Origin: Gracilariopsis chorda
Lineage: Eukaryota > Rhodophyta > Florideophyceae > Gracilariales > Gracilariaceae
Direction: 5' to 3'
Length of the DNA: 64,000 nucleotides
Assembly: GCA_003194525.1 (NCBI GenBank)
Contig: NBIV01000143.1
Coordinates: forward strand, 62,001-126,000
Both the position numbers and the translations under genes were made by a program. Shown here one piece after another: positions 21,193-31,673 of the stretch (position 1 is its first letter; the number at the start of each line of letters is the position of its first letter). The notes below the pieces were generated by a model. That model was not told the origin of the DNA. It saw nothing but the letters and a program-made list of their open reading frames with translations, and did not search any database.

Positions 21193-22380
21193 ATGAATGA
21201 CTTAAGGTTGCCCTCTGTTTTCATTTTAATTGCCTCCGTGCTCACCCATCTCGTTTGTGCACAGATAAGTCCCACAGACCCCGATTCAATTATCATCACC
21301 ATCAGGTGCCCAAACGTTTGCCTACCACCGGTAGAGGCATTCACGTCATGTGCACGATTCATACTAAATGGGTGTGTACCTGTACCATGCGGCGGAGGTA
21401 ATCTTCGATGTTCTGCTCCTGGACCCGCTACTAATGTGCCCCCTGGAGGAGACATTGTTCTCGAAAGAGTTAGAGTACTTGATCAGTTCTCGTTTCAAGT
21501 GAATCTGAACACTACGTATCCGCTGCAGACAGATATCTACCTTCTCAGTGATGCTACAGGATCCATGCGTACCGCCATCGCCGAAGTAAGAACAAGGTTT
21601 TCTGAGATCGTCGAGATGTTTGAAAGTGTAACGGATGCTCACTTTGGAATTGGCTTCTTTCGCGATGAGTCGGAACTGGGCAATGGTTTCATGAATCTCC
21701 AAGGCATCACGGGTGACCGCGCTGCCGTTCAGACGGCCATAGACTCGCTGGTGGCCAGAGGAGGTGGTGACCGTCCAGAGGCCAACCTCGTTGCTCTGCA
21801 CCAGGTAGCAACGGACTCCAGTATTGGGTGGAGGCCTGCTTCACGAAAAATTCTGATGTACTTTGGTGATAATCCCGGTCATGAGCCCACTTGTGTTGGG
21901 TCAGTTCCACTCGACAGGGACGAAGTGATCAAGGCCTTGAATGCTATGAATATTACTGTAGTAGCGGTGAGTTTCAATCCTGGACTTGACGGAAACCCAA
22001 CCGTATTCGGCTGCAGTGGCGCCATCCCTGCCGGACCTGGCCAAGGAACTGCGATATCAACGGCGACCGGAGGAGTGTTGGTTCCGAACACGCAACAGAC
22101 CCAACTGATTGAGGCGTTGGAGAACGCTGTGCTCAACATAGATCGCACGTTTGACATCGACACCTCCGATTGCGATGGAAAGCTGACAACTACCACCGAC
22201 CCAATGCTCCCAGTTACTCTGGCTGCTGGGGATAGTCAAGTCATTGAACAGAGTGTTATCATTGACAGTGGAATCTGCGACACAGTTGGTCCGTTCGAAT
22301 GCCAGTTCAATTACACTGAAGCCGGAGCGGCGCTTCCTCCAACGAGGTTCCGTGTCCTGGAAGTTGATGGATGTCCGTAA
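21193..22380 (+). CDS. Secreted integrin-beta-like VWA-domain protein
   Basis: A 395-residue intronless protein. A signal peptide is visible (MNDLRLPSVFILIASVLTHL, likely cut after VCA at residue 23). Residues 39-74 are Cys-rich. A von Willebrand A domain follows (about 112-310), with the metal-site motif DATGSM (D120, T122, S124) and a later metal-site-type D in MYFGDNPGH. The pattern LQTDIYLLSDATGSM through HFGIGFFRDE resembles the beta-I domain of integrin beta subunits more than ordinary VWA proteins. No transmembrane helix or EGF-like stalk follows, so the product is probably extracellular and soluble or wall-associated. ATG at 21193 is chosen because it directly precedes the signal peptide. 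The ligand is unknown. It is the clearest host gene in the left half of the window. Confidence 0.85.
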   Translation: MNDLRLPSVFILIASVLTHLVCAQISPTDPDSIIITIRCPNVCLPPVEAFTSCARFILNGCVPVPCGGGNLRCSAPGPATNVPPGGDIVLERVRVLDQFSFQVNLNTTYPLQTDIYLLSDATGSMRTAIAEVRTRFSEIVEMFESVTDAHFGIGFFRDESELGNGFMNLQGITGDRAAVQTAIDSLVARGGGDRPEANLVALHQVATDSSIGWRPASRKILMYFGDNPGHEPTCVGSVPLDRDEVIKALNAMNITVVAVSFNPGLDGNPTVFGCSGAIPAGPGQGTAISTATGGVLVPNTQQTQLIEALENAVLNIDRTFDIDTSDCDGKLTTTTDPMLPVTLAAGDSQVIEQSVIIDSGICDTVGPFECQFNYTEAGAALPPTRFRVLEVDGCP

Positions 22381-22381
22381 C

Positions 22382-22401
22382 ATGCAAGAATGGTCTTGCA
22401 T
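22382..22401 (+). other. Perfect hairpin one base after the stop codon
   Basis: ATGCAAGA, a 4-base loop, then TCTTGCAT: an 8-bp perfect stem starting 2 bases after TAA (22378-22380) of the VWA gene. It lies in the presumed 3' UTR. Its role is unknown; the PI-PLC-like gene has a shorter hairpin in the same place. Confidence 0.6.
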
Positions 22402-23773
22402 TTTCAAAATGGTAGTTTGCGAACTGATTGCTTTCAAGTAAGCACCACTGAAACAGTGGAGTAAATTTCATGCGCCTTTCGCTCGGTTCGCCAGATGGTG
22501 ACCGGTCAATTATGTTTTCACACAAAATTTGCTGTGCTACGCGCCTGGCGCGATTTCTATGGGGTTCGAAATGGGAGCACCACTTTTGTTTCCAATTCGC
22601 TCTCAACGGCGGCTCAAATACTATTAGAACATCGAACGTCAATTGAGCCTCAACTGTCTCTTCTCTCGAACGCTTATCCAGCTTGTTGAGCATGTCTGTA
22701 GTGAATTTGGAGACAGTCCGAGACGTAGTTTGAAAAGCAACGCCCCTTTTGAGTCTTTTTCCCCGAAAATTGAGTTATGTACGGAATCCCTGAGTTTCGA
22801 TCCTGCATGTGAAGCTCCAGAAGTCCTGGCATCCAAATAGTTGGTCACCGTCTCCAGGATGAAGGGTTTTTAATTTTTACCGTTTTAATTTGCTAATTTA
22901 GACCAAGGAAATCACGGGAGGTTAACGGTAGGAAGAGAGGAAATTGCCTTAAAAGGAATACAGTAGGGTCTAGCGAATAATGTCACCCCATGCCATATGA
23001 AGCAGCTCGTCACAATATCACGTTGCGAACAAATGAGAACCCAAGATTGAGTGTCCTTTACATCATCTTCGTGATAAGCAGTGGATGCGTACGGCCTTTC
23101 CGCCCACTTCTTTTGACCTTTAAAAGCGCAGCTGGCGCTTTGCAATGGTGAAAAACAGCACCAGTCACAAATCTCTCGACTGCCACCGTCTCGAGTTTTC
23201 TGAAATAAAAATGAACCTAAGACTCTGCGAGCAGTGGGGCAATGACCCTTTCATTTTTACCACTTTTTTTTCAACCTCTTGAGTCTTTTCTGCATTGCTG
23301 TCATCATTTACTTGCAATTTGGAAACTGCTCTGTCTCTTCGCTGTCGGACCAGCACGAAGAAAGGCTGAGGTTTATTCCATCTGATTGGGCTTACTTCTT
23401 TACCCTAAAAGTGTTCTGCGCGTGGTGATTTAGCTTTATACCTGTTACTTGATCACGACTTGGATGTCTCGCCTTTACTCTGAGCAGACTGTTGACTTCG
23501 CCCTAAGTAGAGAAAAAATTGGACTTCATGTCCAAACTGGTCTGTAAACTTGACATGAACAATTCAAGTCTCCGTTACTATATAAAGAAGAGAAAGCTAT
23601 TATTCTCCTGTAATCCACAATTCATCTTAGGTGATTAGAACGTAACCTGTCATCAACTTTGGTCAACAATACCGAGCGTAGCAATGTTGCTCAAGATGGC
23701 ATAATTGCATTATTGAGTTTTTGCGTATTCTATTATGCCTTAAACGTTATCTGGTAGGCTCCAATGACCTACT
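22402..23773. other. Gene-free spacer
   Basis: No recognisable coding sequence or RNA gene. The left part should hold the 3' UTR of the VWA gene. The right part borders the truncated end of copia-3. Confidence 0.5.
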
Positions 23774-24709
23774 TTAGTGCATAAACATGAAGATAATAAT
23801 AAAACTCAATACGTTTTGGCAGTAATTTGAGAGCAAAGGCAGTTTACAATGAGATAACGGTGTATTTGAAGTAGGAGCTAAATATTCGAGTTTTCTTGGC
23901 AATAGCGTTTTTGCCCTCATTAGCTTGCAAACTCCTTCAGGATTTTGAGGATTAATAAACCCTTCAGGTTGTTCCATGTAAATATCCTCTTCAAATATTC
24001 CGTTCAAGCAAGCAGTTTTGACGTCCATTTGACAAATATGCATTTTTGTTTGTATAGCTACGGCTAGCATTGTTCTAAGTGATGCGATTCGAACCGCTGG
24101 AGCAAGCGTTTCATTGTAGTCGATTCTATGCCGTTGCTGGTACCCTTTGCAAACTAGTCGCGCTTTGAAAATCCCCTCTTGATTTTTTGTTTTGGGCTTA
24201 CTTCTGAAAACCCATTTTGGTGAGATGGTATTAATATGACGGGATCGTGGTACCAGTTTCCACGTTTGGTTTTCATGAAGCGAATCCATTTCCTTTTTCA
24301 TTGCGTCCTTCCACAATTTGCTTGATGAGCTAGATAAGGCCTCGTCAACAGATGGTGGTTCGTTATCACATGCCAGCATCATAGCGGCCCCAGTCGCGGT
24401 GTCTTCATCTGCATCAGCGTAGTGGTAAAATAAACATGTTGGTTGTGTTCCTAGCCTCCCACTACGTCGTGGACCTACCGCAATAGGCTCACTGTTTCGG
24501 GAATTGTGCTGAACAGGTTTAGCATCTGTCTTTTCTTCCATTGAATAGTTCGTATCTGTTTCTTCTAATGTAGTAATAGAATCTGTCTGGACTTCAACTG
24601 AGGAATCCTTCAGTGCTTCCAAAAATTTTGCTGTTGAAGAAACAACAATTTTCTTGGTGGTGTCGTCCACGAATCGATAATTAGTACCATCGTATCCATG
24701 AAGGTACAT
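23774..24709 (-). pseudogene. Copia-3 reverse transcriptase, N-terminal half
   Basis: The minus frame begins in the acidic linker before the RT and then reads SKLWKDAMKKEMDSLHENQTW and LVPRSRHINTISPKWVFRSK. It continues with KARLVCKGYQQRHRIDYNE, APAVRIASLRTMLAVAIQ, QMDVKTACLNGIFEEDIYM and QPEGF. This is the standard first half of a Ty1/copia RT. 'DVKTACLNG' corresponds to 'DVKTAFLNG', with Cys for Phe. Similarity ends abruptly after NPEGVCKLMRAKTLL, so the YVDD region and RNase H are absent. The element is truncated at its 3' end. Confidence 0.8.
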
Positions 24710-25145
24710 AGTCTAGATTTTGGATCCCATTTCTTTCTGTTTTCTTTTGGGATGAAAACATATGCTTTGCAAGCAAACACTGGTACCTGAGATACATCTG
24801 GTTCTTATCCGGACCACCTTTCATGTGGGCTTTGGTCTCCAAGGATATCGGTTGGTATAAAGTTCCATAGTACATTTGAAGTTTGTACTGTTTCCGCCGC
24901 CAGAACTTTCGGGAGAGATCTTGATAGAATAGCATGCATCGAGCCTTTTCGCACAGTGTTCTGTTTAGCCTTTGTGCCACTCCGTTTTGTTGCGGTTGGC
25001 AAGAGTTACTGGGTTCATGAACAATTCCCTTTTCAGTAAAAAACCTTTTCATAGCTTTCAAAAGGTATTCCCCACCGCGAGCACTCCGAATTCTTTTCAC
25101 TGACAGCCCTGTTTGATTCTCTACTAAGAATAAAAAGGCTTTCAT
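24681..25145 (-). pseudogene. Copia-3 integrase core, catalytic residues changed
   Basis: The frame contains VKRIRSARGGEYLLKAMKRF and, later, PQQNGVAQRLNRTLCEKA. In copia integrases these positions read 'RSDnGGEY' and 'NGVAERxNRT'. Both catalytic acids, Asp to Ala and Glu to Gln, appear substituted here, so integrase activity would be lost. It lies directly upstream of the RT half in another frame (overlap 24681-24709). Confidence 0.75.
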
Positions 25146-25424
25146 CTTCTCTAAAGCTTCGTCATTCGATCTTAGAAAATAGACAAAGCGATGTTCTTGT
25201 GAAATAATCAGTAAAAGTCATAAAATTTGATCTTCCTCCCTTTGATTTCACGCTCATAAGGCCGCAGAGGTCAGTGTGAACCAGTTCCAACTTTTCCTTT
25301 GATTGAAAATTTCCCTTCGAAGGGAGTGAAGTGAAAACCATTTTTCCAAGGGCACAACCACGACATATTGTAATGTTCTCCTGCCCCAGTTTATCAGGTA
25401 AACCTAGACCAGTTCTTTTTGATG

Positions 25425-26495
25425 TTATCTGTGACAGAACGGATTTGCCAATATCTCCAAACCAGGCATGCCATAATTTATGATCGGTAAGTATGGCTGT
25501 ATATGCAGAGAATAATTTTCCTTCTGTTCTTGTACCCTTAAAGGAGTATGTGGATTCTTTTTCCTCACTTCTATAATTTTAGCATTCTGGTCATTAAAAA
25601 ATACTCTGCACCATCCATCTTTAATGAGAACTTTGTTTCCACGCTCTTCAATTTCCCCAACTGATAAAATACTGGTCGCGATGTTCTGTACATAAAGTAC
25701 GTCTCGGACAGGAATCAAATATGATTTTCTATCCATGAAAATGTTCATATTTACGTTTCCTTTCTTTCTCGAAGAAACGGTACTTCCATCCCCTAGTCGA
25801 ATAAGAGAGGATTGATTGATTTAACCCTGTCGGGGACAAACCAGTTCTCGTTGTTTGTCATGTGAAAAGAGGCTCCTGAATCGATATGCCACGTTCCAGA
25901 AAAGTGTTGGTTAGGAACGATCTTGTCGCAACAGTATTATGGTCTGGGCTTGACTGTTTTCTTCGTCACAATTCCTCTTATTGCATTCAGCAATTTTGTG
26001 CCCTTGTTTATGACAGTAGTGACACTTACAGGGGAAGTTCTATTTCTTTGAGTTTGCTTTGCTTTGCAGCAAACTTGCTGAGCTTTCGCTTTCCACGTTT
26101 TCATTTTGCCTTGATTTTTCTCGAAGAATGCGAGAATGTATTTTTTCTATGTTGAATGTTTCTGCAATATTTTCGAGAGTTACAACCAAGCCTTCGTAGC
26201 TCATCGGTAGGCTTCTCAAAAGTCGCAAAGTATATTCTTATTTTGGCTTTTGTAGTCCAAGTTGCTGAACTTTTGTCTTCAATCTTTTCAGCTCCTCAAT
26301 GTGTTCTTTTGCTGATTCTCCGTCTCTCAGTTTCTTTGTAGTGTTTTGTTCCTCCATGTCCATCTTATTAGCCGTTCCTTTGTTTGGGTAAACCTCAGCT
26401 AAGGTGTACCATGCTTTTCTGCCCGTTTCGGCGGCTTCTACATATACAATTAGATTGTCATGGACAGCCAAACGGATATCTATTAGAGCTTTTCG
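25425..26495 (-). pseudogene. Copia-3 Gag, protease and pre-integrase segments
   Basis: In minus-strand order there is first a Gag core (26495-26040) with AVHDNLIVYVEAAETGRKAW, then LRSLPMSYEGLVVTLENI. A zinc knuckle CHYCHKQGHKIAEC (CX2CX4HX4C, canonical) follows near 26030-25990. The protease signature WHIDSGASFHMTN lies near 25895-25855. The pre-integrase segment (25748-25425) reads VRDVLYVQNIATSILSVGEI. Several stops and frameshifts separate the segments. Together with 23774-25145 they form one degraded, 3'-truncated copia element in canonical order. No LTR was found. Confidence 0.75.
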
Positions 26496-27294
26496 TTAGC
26501 CTCCATGTTGCTTTCGTCTTCGATCACAGCTTTCCAATAGTTTTACTTTTTCAAGTAATTCATCATTCTAAGCTTTCACGAGAAATAATTATCACCCTTA
26601 AGCTATTGAATTCTGAATGGGTTTTGGTGGTCAGAATCCATATTGGAATGTACTCAATGAGTCAAAGCCTACCAATTCTAATCTTGATCGAGAATAGGAA
26701 GAAAAGTGAGTATTGTGAGATTCTTTGCGAACGATATCGATTTTCAATCCGTAGTTTTCATTTCTCCTGATTTTCGTACTGTTATGAAAACAAGTACAAG
26801 TCTGACGCTGACAAAGAAGGAATAACGTACAACATCTATATCACACGTCTGCCACTGACAGACTTTATTATCTCAAGGGTAGCGTACTATCCCTATACAA
26901 ATATAGCCTCATCCCACAGGAGACCAAGACGGACTTCCAGAAGATTCCTATGACAGTTACAGTTGCTTACACTCACTGAAATTCAAATACATTCACCAAA
27001 CCGCCTGCTTTGCTCGTGAAAAGCAAGGCCGGTAGAGGAGAGGTTAGTGAGGTAACATACAGAGACTGGTGTAGTTTACTTAAAAGAACAGGTAAAGCAT
27101 GCAACTTAAAGTATAGAACACACTTGTACACACATTTTTACGTGAAATATAAAATAGATCCACGAAATTTAATAAGCCCGAAAACTTTTTTACTGTGTTT
27201 TCGCGCTTTTTATTGTAGTATCTGAAGCACACAATGTCTACTACAACAGTAAAACCATACTAAACAGTTCTTGAAGAATAAAATTTAAAAAACG
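26496..27294. other. Gene-free spacer
   Basis: No recognisable gene. The right end carries a candidate left terminal inverted repeat of the Tc1/mariner remnant (cagtaaaaccatactaaac, near 27248-27266). Confidence 0.45.
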
Positions 27295-27303
27295 TTGCAA
27301 ATA

Positions 27304-28220
27304 ATGGCTTGCAGCCAAGGGATAACTGAAAGAGAAACAAAAATTATTCTATCCTTACGACATGACAAAATCAGCAAACAGAACATTGCTAATGCTGTCA
27401 GTCAGTCTAAAGAAGCTGTCCAAAATTTTCTGAACAACTCCAACAAATCCAATCGCAAATATACGAAAGCTAACAACCGCGAGCTTACGATAAAAACCAA
27501 GCGTTGAATTATTCTCAAACATATGACGGCTGCGTTTAGTTCCAGTAAAATACGTCGTGATATGCACATCGCTGTCACAACTCGTAGTGCTCAGCGGATA
27601 TCTTACACTATCCATCATCATAAGTACATAGAAAAGATAAAGCTTCCATACATGAAGGCTTCACACAAATTTTGACGATTTAAATGTACCAGGAAGTGCC
27701 TTCGAAGAAAAGCTATTGAATGGAAGAATTGTCCCTTGAATGAAAAAAGTATAATATGGAAGTAGGAGATGGACATTGCATGTATTGGCATGACTCATGC
27801 ACTGAACTAAAGTAGTGTTCTAAACGAAACATAGGAGCGAGATCCGTAATGGACTGGGAAGCAATTTATTAGTACGCTTCTTTGCAGATAGTGAGACAAA
27901 ACGTTAATAACAATTGTAATGAGTATGTGATACTACTTGATGTAAACTTTTTACGGTTTGCTCTAGAGATACTGACAGAAAATTGGACTTTGGTTCATGA
28001 TGGGGCTTCTATACATCGTTCTAAGGTCACCGAAGAGTGGATAACAACCAAAACGGTGGATGGTTTACAGTGGCCTGCGCATATTCCAGACTTAAATTTA
28101 ATTGAAAATATCTGCGATACTATGTTTGGAGATGTCCACCAGGGTTTCAAGCAGTTTGAACCTGTAGAAGAGCTTGGTGTAAAGATTAAATCAGTTTGGA
28201 ATAATATCGAAGAAGCTTCT
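27304..28220 (+). pseudogene. Tc1/mariner transposase, degenerate
   Basis: The first 68 codons (27304-27507) form a helix-turn-helix-like N-terminus (ISKQNIANAVSQSKEAVQNF). Broken segments then lead into MEVGDGHCMYWHDSC and SVMDWEAIY, which match the Tc1 region 'SVMVWGAI'. The last segment gives WTLVHDGASIHRSKVTEEW and LQWPAHIPDLNLIENICD, the second catalytic Asp region and the 'PDLNPIEN' Glu region. The first catalytic Asp region is not intact, and multiple stops are present. The frame runs straight into the solo LTR at NNIEEAS. Confidence 0.7.
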
Positions 28221-29023
28221 TGAAGTGCAACGCCCTCAGGGAGGGATTCTAGGTACTTGATCGTTTTCCCGATATTATCGGTTGTGTAGTGTGTATATGA
28301 ACTACTCCCCACAATGGTGGGTATGGACACGTGGGACACGGTTTTGGGCCAATTGGCGGTTGGCCACAGTAGTGGATGTTGCCACGAAATGTGGAGTATT
28401 TTAGTTAATATTATTTATTATTTTCACACCCATTTCTGGGAAGCTAGTACTTAGTGCGACGGCGCACTGCCGTCGCACCAGTAAACCTTCCCCAACAAGG
28501 GACCCCAACCTGGGGAATTGGCTCTAGTTGTTGCCGCTTGCGGGCGTGCTCTACTCCTCCTTGGAGGGAAACGCCGTAAACCACGGGACATCTAACCCCC
28601 TTGCACATCTAAATGGACCTATCACTGGGAGTATAATTGTTCCAATTGCATTGGTGTTTCGCCCTGTATAGGGATATTGTTACCGGCATCGCCGTTCGTC
28701 CCCGTCGCTCTCGCGACTCACTTCGCCCTTCTTTTTCTCCTTTTTAGGGTAGCACCTCCCGCTATCCGCGGCCCTCGTGTGCGCATCCGCTCACACACCC
28801 CCACTTACGTGGAAACATACCTCTACTGAGGATCACACCCCGCTCACGCGGATACCGAATCTTCGCCTTCACCTCCCTGCGCGAGTCGCGACAGGTGTCC
28901 CTGGTCCTACAAACCGGCTTCGCCGTGACACCTCTGGGAGGGCTCTACCCAACTGGGTTCACCTCGTGAGAGGAAGATCCCGAACGTCTTTCGGTGTTTT
29001 CCCCTTTGGAGCATTGCACCACA
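28221..29023 (+). repeat. Solo LTR A of the gypsy-4 family
   Basis: 803 bp, starting TGAAGTGCAA and ending TTGCACCACA (near-inverted ends), flanked by the 5-bp duplication CTTCT (28216-28220 and 29024-29028). It is homologous to the gypsy-4 3' LTR (58928-59759, opposite strand). The internal part of the element was lost, normally by LTR-LTR recombination. It contains many short hairpins, including a 10-bp stem GTGCGACGGC/GCCGTCGCAC around 28456-28480. Confidence 0.9.
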
Positions 29024-29028
29024 CTTCT

Positions 29029-29150
29029 ATAAGGAATCGTTACTGTTCTATGAATAACCGTCTACTGTTCGTGCCGGACGCCAATAGTGGGCCATTAAGC
29101 ATTTTAAATGATTTTTTTTTTGCTATGGAAATCTTTGTAGACTTATTAAA
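29029..29150 (+). pseudogene. C-terminal tail of the Tc1/mariner transposase
   Basis: Directly after the CTTCT duplication the frame continues as IRNRYCSMNNRLLFVPDA, which corresponds to the end of Tc1 transposases ('SMPRRL..V..A.GG'). This shows the LTR entered the transposase coding sequence. It is a 40-codon fragment. Confidence 0.6.
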
Positions 29151-29594
29151 CCTTGTAGATGTATGGTGAACGTCACATTTTAAAGCCTAAAGATGTTGTT
29201 GTTTGGGTTTTACTTTATTATTTCGGTACTATCACTTTGGATGCTACTCTAATCCATCTTCTATGAGCTATTTCTACGAATGTGACCTGCTTTGCTTTTT
29301 TGCGAGCTAGGCTGGCGGTCTACTGGACTTTTTGGAATTGCGCAGGGTGTATGAGACAAACGCACTCCACTGCGCATCCATGAAGTTTTCACATACGTCA
29401 GAAGCCCGTGCGACAGTTATGGGCCCAGGAAATGACCTCTATCCAAGGAACATCTTAACTCCGCCAAAGCTACGTACAGATACCGATTAGTTGCTCTGGG
29501 GACAAGCCATACTCAAATGAAGGACAATCTTCTAATCTGTGCTACTGCAGGAGATAATCGTGCGAAGGGGTTTTTTACACTAGGATTAACCCTC

Positions 29595-29851
29595 TAATGG
29601 TTCCTAGAATTCTCAAGGAAAGAAATAGTAAAGAAGACTGTCAGAATCGGTGGGCTTACTATATGGCCAAAGAATGACGAAAATGAATTTGGTCAACGTC
29701 ACGTGGTAGAAACCATCGCGGGTATAGTTACAAACGTTTCCACTGTCGATTATTTTTGCAAAGAATTGTACGACCCTACAATGGTACCAACGCTTGCAAC
29801 CGTAGATGAAATGAGACTCTTGGAGAATACGTGGAATGATTTGCCGGCCTA
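29595..29851 (+). other. Orphan open segment without a start codon
   Basis: About 85 sense codons between two stops, reading TVRIGGLTIWPKNDENEFGQ and later YFCKELYDPTMVPTLATVDE. The composition is protein-like (mixed charged and hydrophobic, no low complexity), but there is no ATG near its start and no motif I recognise. It may be an exon or a gene fragment. Confidence 0.25.
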
Positions 29852-30081
29852 GCCCTCTCATACTTGAACTTGCACAATTGAGACCAACATTGAAGCGATA
29901 GTCAGAGCTTGGGAATAGTTCTACTCCTCAACGCAAACCTGTCTTCACAGATCTTCGCAAATATCACTAGCAACCTCGTGATATCACCAAAAAGTAAGAC
30001 ATGCGTGGCTGTTCAAACGATTCCAGCCTCAACAAAACTAGTTGACGTACTTGTAGACATACTTCACTACTTAATTTCCAG

Positions 30082-30115
30082 GAAGGTGGATGAACAGGGA
30101 AGGTGGATGAACAGG
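30082..30115 (+). repeat. 17-bp tandem repeat, two copies
   Basis: gaaggtggatgaacagg is repeated exactly, at 30082-30098 and 30099-30115. Confidence 0.85.
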
Positions 30116-30388
30116 TGGTTGAAAAGCAGCAGCATGTATGATGAATCTCAAAGCCCCCACCGAAAAGCATCGAAAAGATGAAAGATCATCTCGAATTAGC
30201 CTTTAAGACGCGAATCAAGCTCTCGAGGAGATCATACTAGAGAACAAATACTTTCCGGATCCCGCTTCAAAAGGATTAACGTCAGAGTTTATAAATTCCG
30301 CCAGATCTTTGTCATTAAAATCCTCTAGATCTTGCGAATCCCTATACTCGCGAGCATGCTCAATAATAATAGCAATATTCTGTCCATC

Positions 30389-31375
30389 CTACCTGTTAAA
30401 GACATTAGCAAATGGGCTATCACATACTGAAAGTGTTAAAGATCTTGTCTTGAGGCACTTCTCTCCCTTTTCTTTCACAGTAATAGCACAATGTTGCTCT
30501 TGCGCTGTTTTGGTTAGTAGTAAACTACCAACTTGTGGTTCAAAAGCCGGTTTCAATTCGCGTAAAACTCCTTCTTTCATATCGCGAATCTCATCCATTT
30601 GAAAAGGTTCCAAACGTCTTGTAGTCAGCCGGCCACTAAGAACAAAAGAGGTGGGGACCATATTCCAGGCTTTGGCCATACGACGAACAGCATCATATGT
30701 TGTGACCGCTTTGGTAATTTTAAACACCCCTCCATCATAAGCCTCAAGATTCATTTCCAAGTCAACATATAGTAGAATGTGGTCGACAAGAAGACGCCTA
30801 AAGGCACCCTTGAATGATCGCCCAATAGATGCATCTACAGACTGGAGGCATGAATTCATATTTGGGCGGAGGAAAAGGGAATCGGTATGCTTGAATGTGT
30901 CATAATCTACTGATGCATGTGCGGAACAGTTGTCAATAACACCCGCAATTACTCGCCCTTGTAGCTCCCTCATCTTGTCGTACACTTACACTGTTCTTTT
31001 CCATGACTCTTGTGTATTCCTGGCGTTCCTCTGGCATTGATAGAAAATACTAAGATGACGCATAGCATCAAATTGCCGGCGATATTTGTTCTGTCTTTTA
31101 GACTTGCCAATAAAAGTTAATGGCATCTTGGGACCATCTGCAAAAGTTGCTAGTATTGCCATGAGTCTATTCATAACTCGGTTATATGTGGCTTGCTCGG
31201 ATGATGAGCGAATAGCTCTGCTCGGAATTGAACTGTACAAGACGGCCACTTCATTTTTGTTTGATATGTTGGCCACTCGTATGGTGCCAATTTTTGTTGC
31301 ATCATATCCTGTGCATCTGCGATTGTTTTCTCATCGAACTGTCCATAATCTCCAAATCCCTTGCTAATTGTTAGA
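30389..31375 (-). pseudogene. Pogo/Tigger-like (DDE) transposase remnant
   Basis: The minus strand gives LMAILATFADGPKMPLTFIGKS and then, after a stop and frameshift near 30985, ELQGRVIAGVIDNCSAH. It continues with SLFLRPNMNSCLQSVDASIG and RSFKGAFRRLLVDHILLYVD, and later ITKAVTTYDAVRRMAKAW. These are the core motifs of pogo/CENP-B-type transposases ('DNC.AH', 'lPPN.TS.LQP.D', 'K..yr'). The segment where the first catalytic Asp belongs reads NKNEVAVLY instead of 'N-x-D-E', so it is probably Asn. The second and third Asp (VIDNC, SVDAS) are kept. The N-terminal CENP-B DNA-binding domain is absent. It is a dead fragment. Confidence 0.75.
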
Positions 31376-31673
31376 AATAGTTATTATTTACCTTTCTTTG
31401 AATATAGTTGGCTCTATCATCAGTTCTAACCTGCACAAACCAGCTAGTTTTATTCTACTCGACCCCCTGAAGAGATCGGTTCCCTCAAAGCCGAATTGAC
31501 ATTTTCTTGACACCCTGTCATTCTGACATGACAATACGTTCATGTCAGAGAAGTCTTGATTGACCACGTGGACATATTGGCTCCAAAGTACACGCTGCCT
31601 ACTACTCACAACGTTGACAGACATTTCACACCGTACAGCAGGGATCAAGTGGTCATGGAAGATTCGCGAGGGA

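Larger units (their letters stand above)
27248..29215 (+). mobile_element. Tc1/mariner-like DNA transposon remnant, split by a solo LTR
   Basis: Transposase-like coding runs from 27304 to 28220, is interrupted by an 803-bp solo LTR, and continues from 29029. Candidate short terminal inverted repeats are cagtaaaacc...aaac on the left (about 27248) and the complement of gtttgggttttactt on the right (about 29198-29212). These repeats are imperfect and low confidence; the transposase homology is firmer. Confidence 0.6.
29170..30380. other. Spacer with one orphan open segment and a small tandem repeat
   Basis: Mostly without recognisable features. It holds the orphan reading segment at 29595-29851 and a 17-bp tandem repeat at 30082-30115. 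Confidence 0.45.

Noticed and set aside
21364-21801. Minus-strand frame of 145 codons inside the VWA gene
   Set aside because: Opposite to a protein with signal peptide and VWA motifs; no motif of its own.
22550-22575. ggggttcgaaatggg, reminiscent of a tRNA B box
   Set aside because: No matching A box or cloverleaf upstream, and the last bases do not fit the B-box consensus.
28400-28500. Regularly spaced palindromes that might suggest a CRISPR-like array
   Set aside because: Stems differ in sequence and spacing is irregular; there are no identical repeats with unique spacers. They belong to the hairpin-rich LTR.
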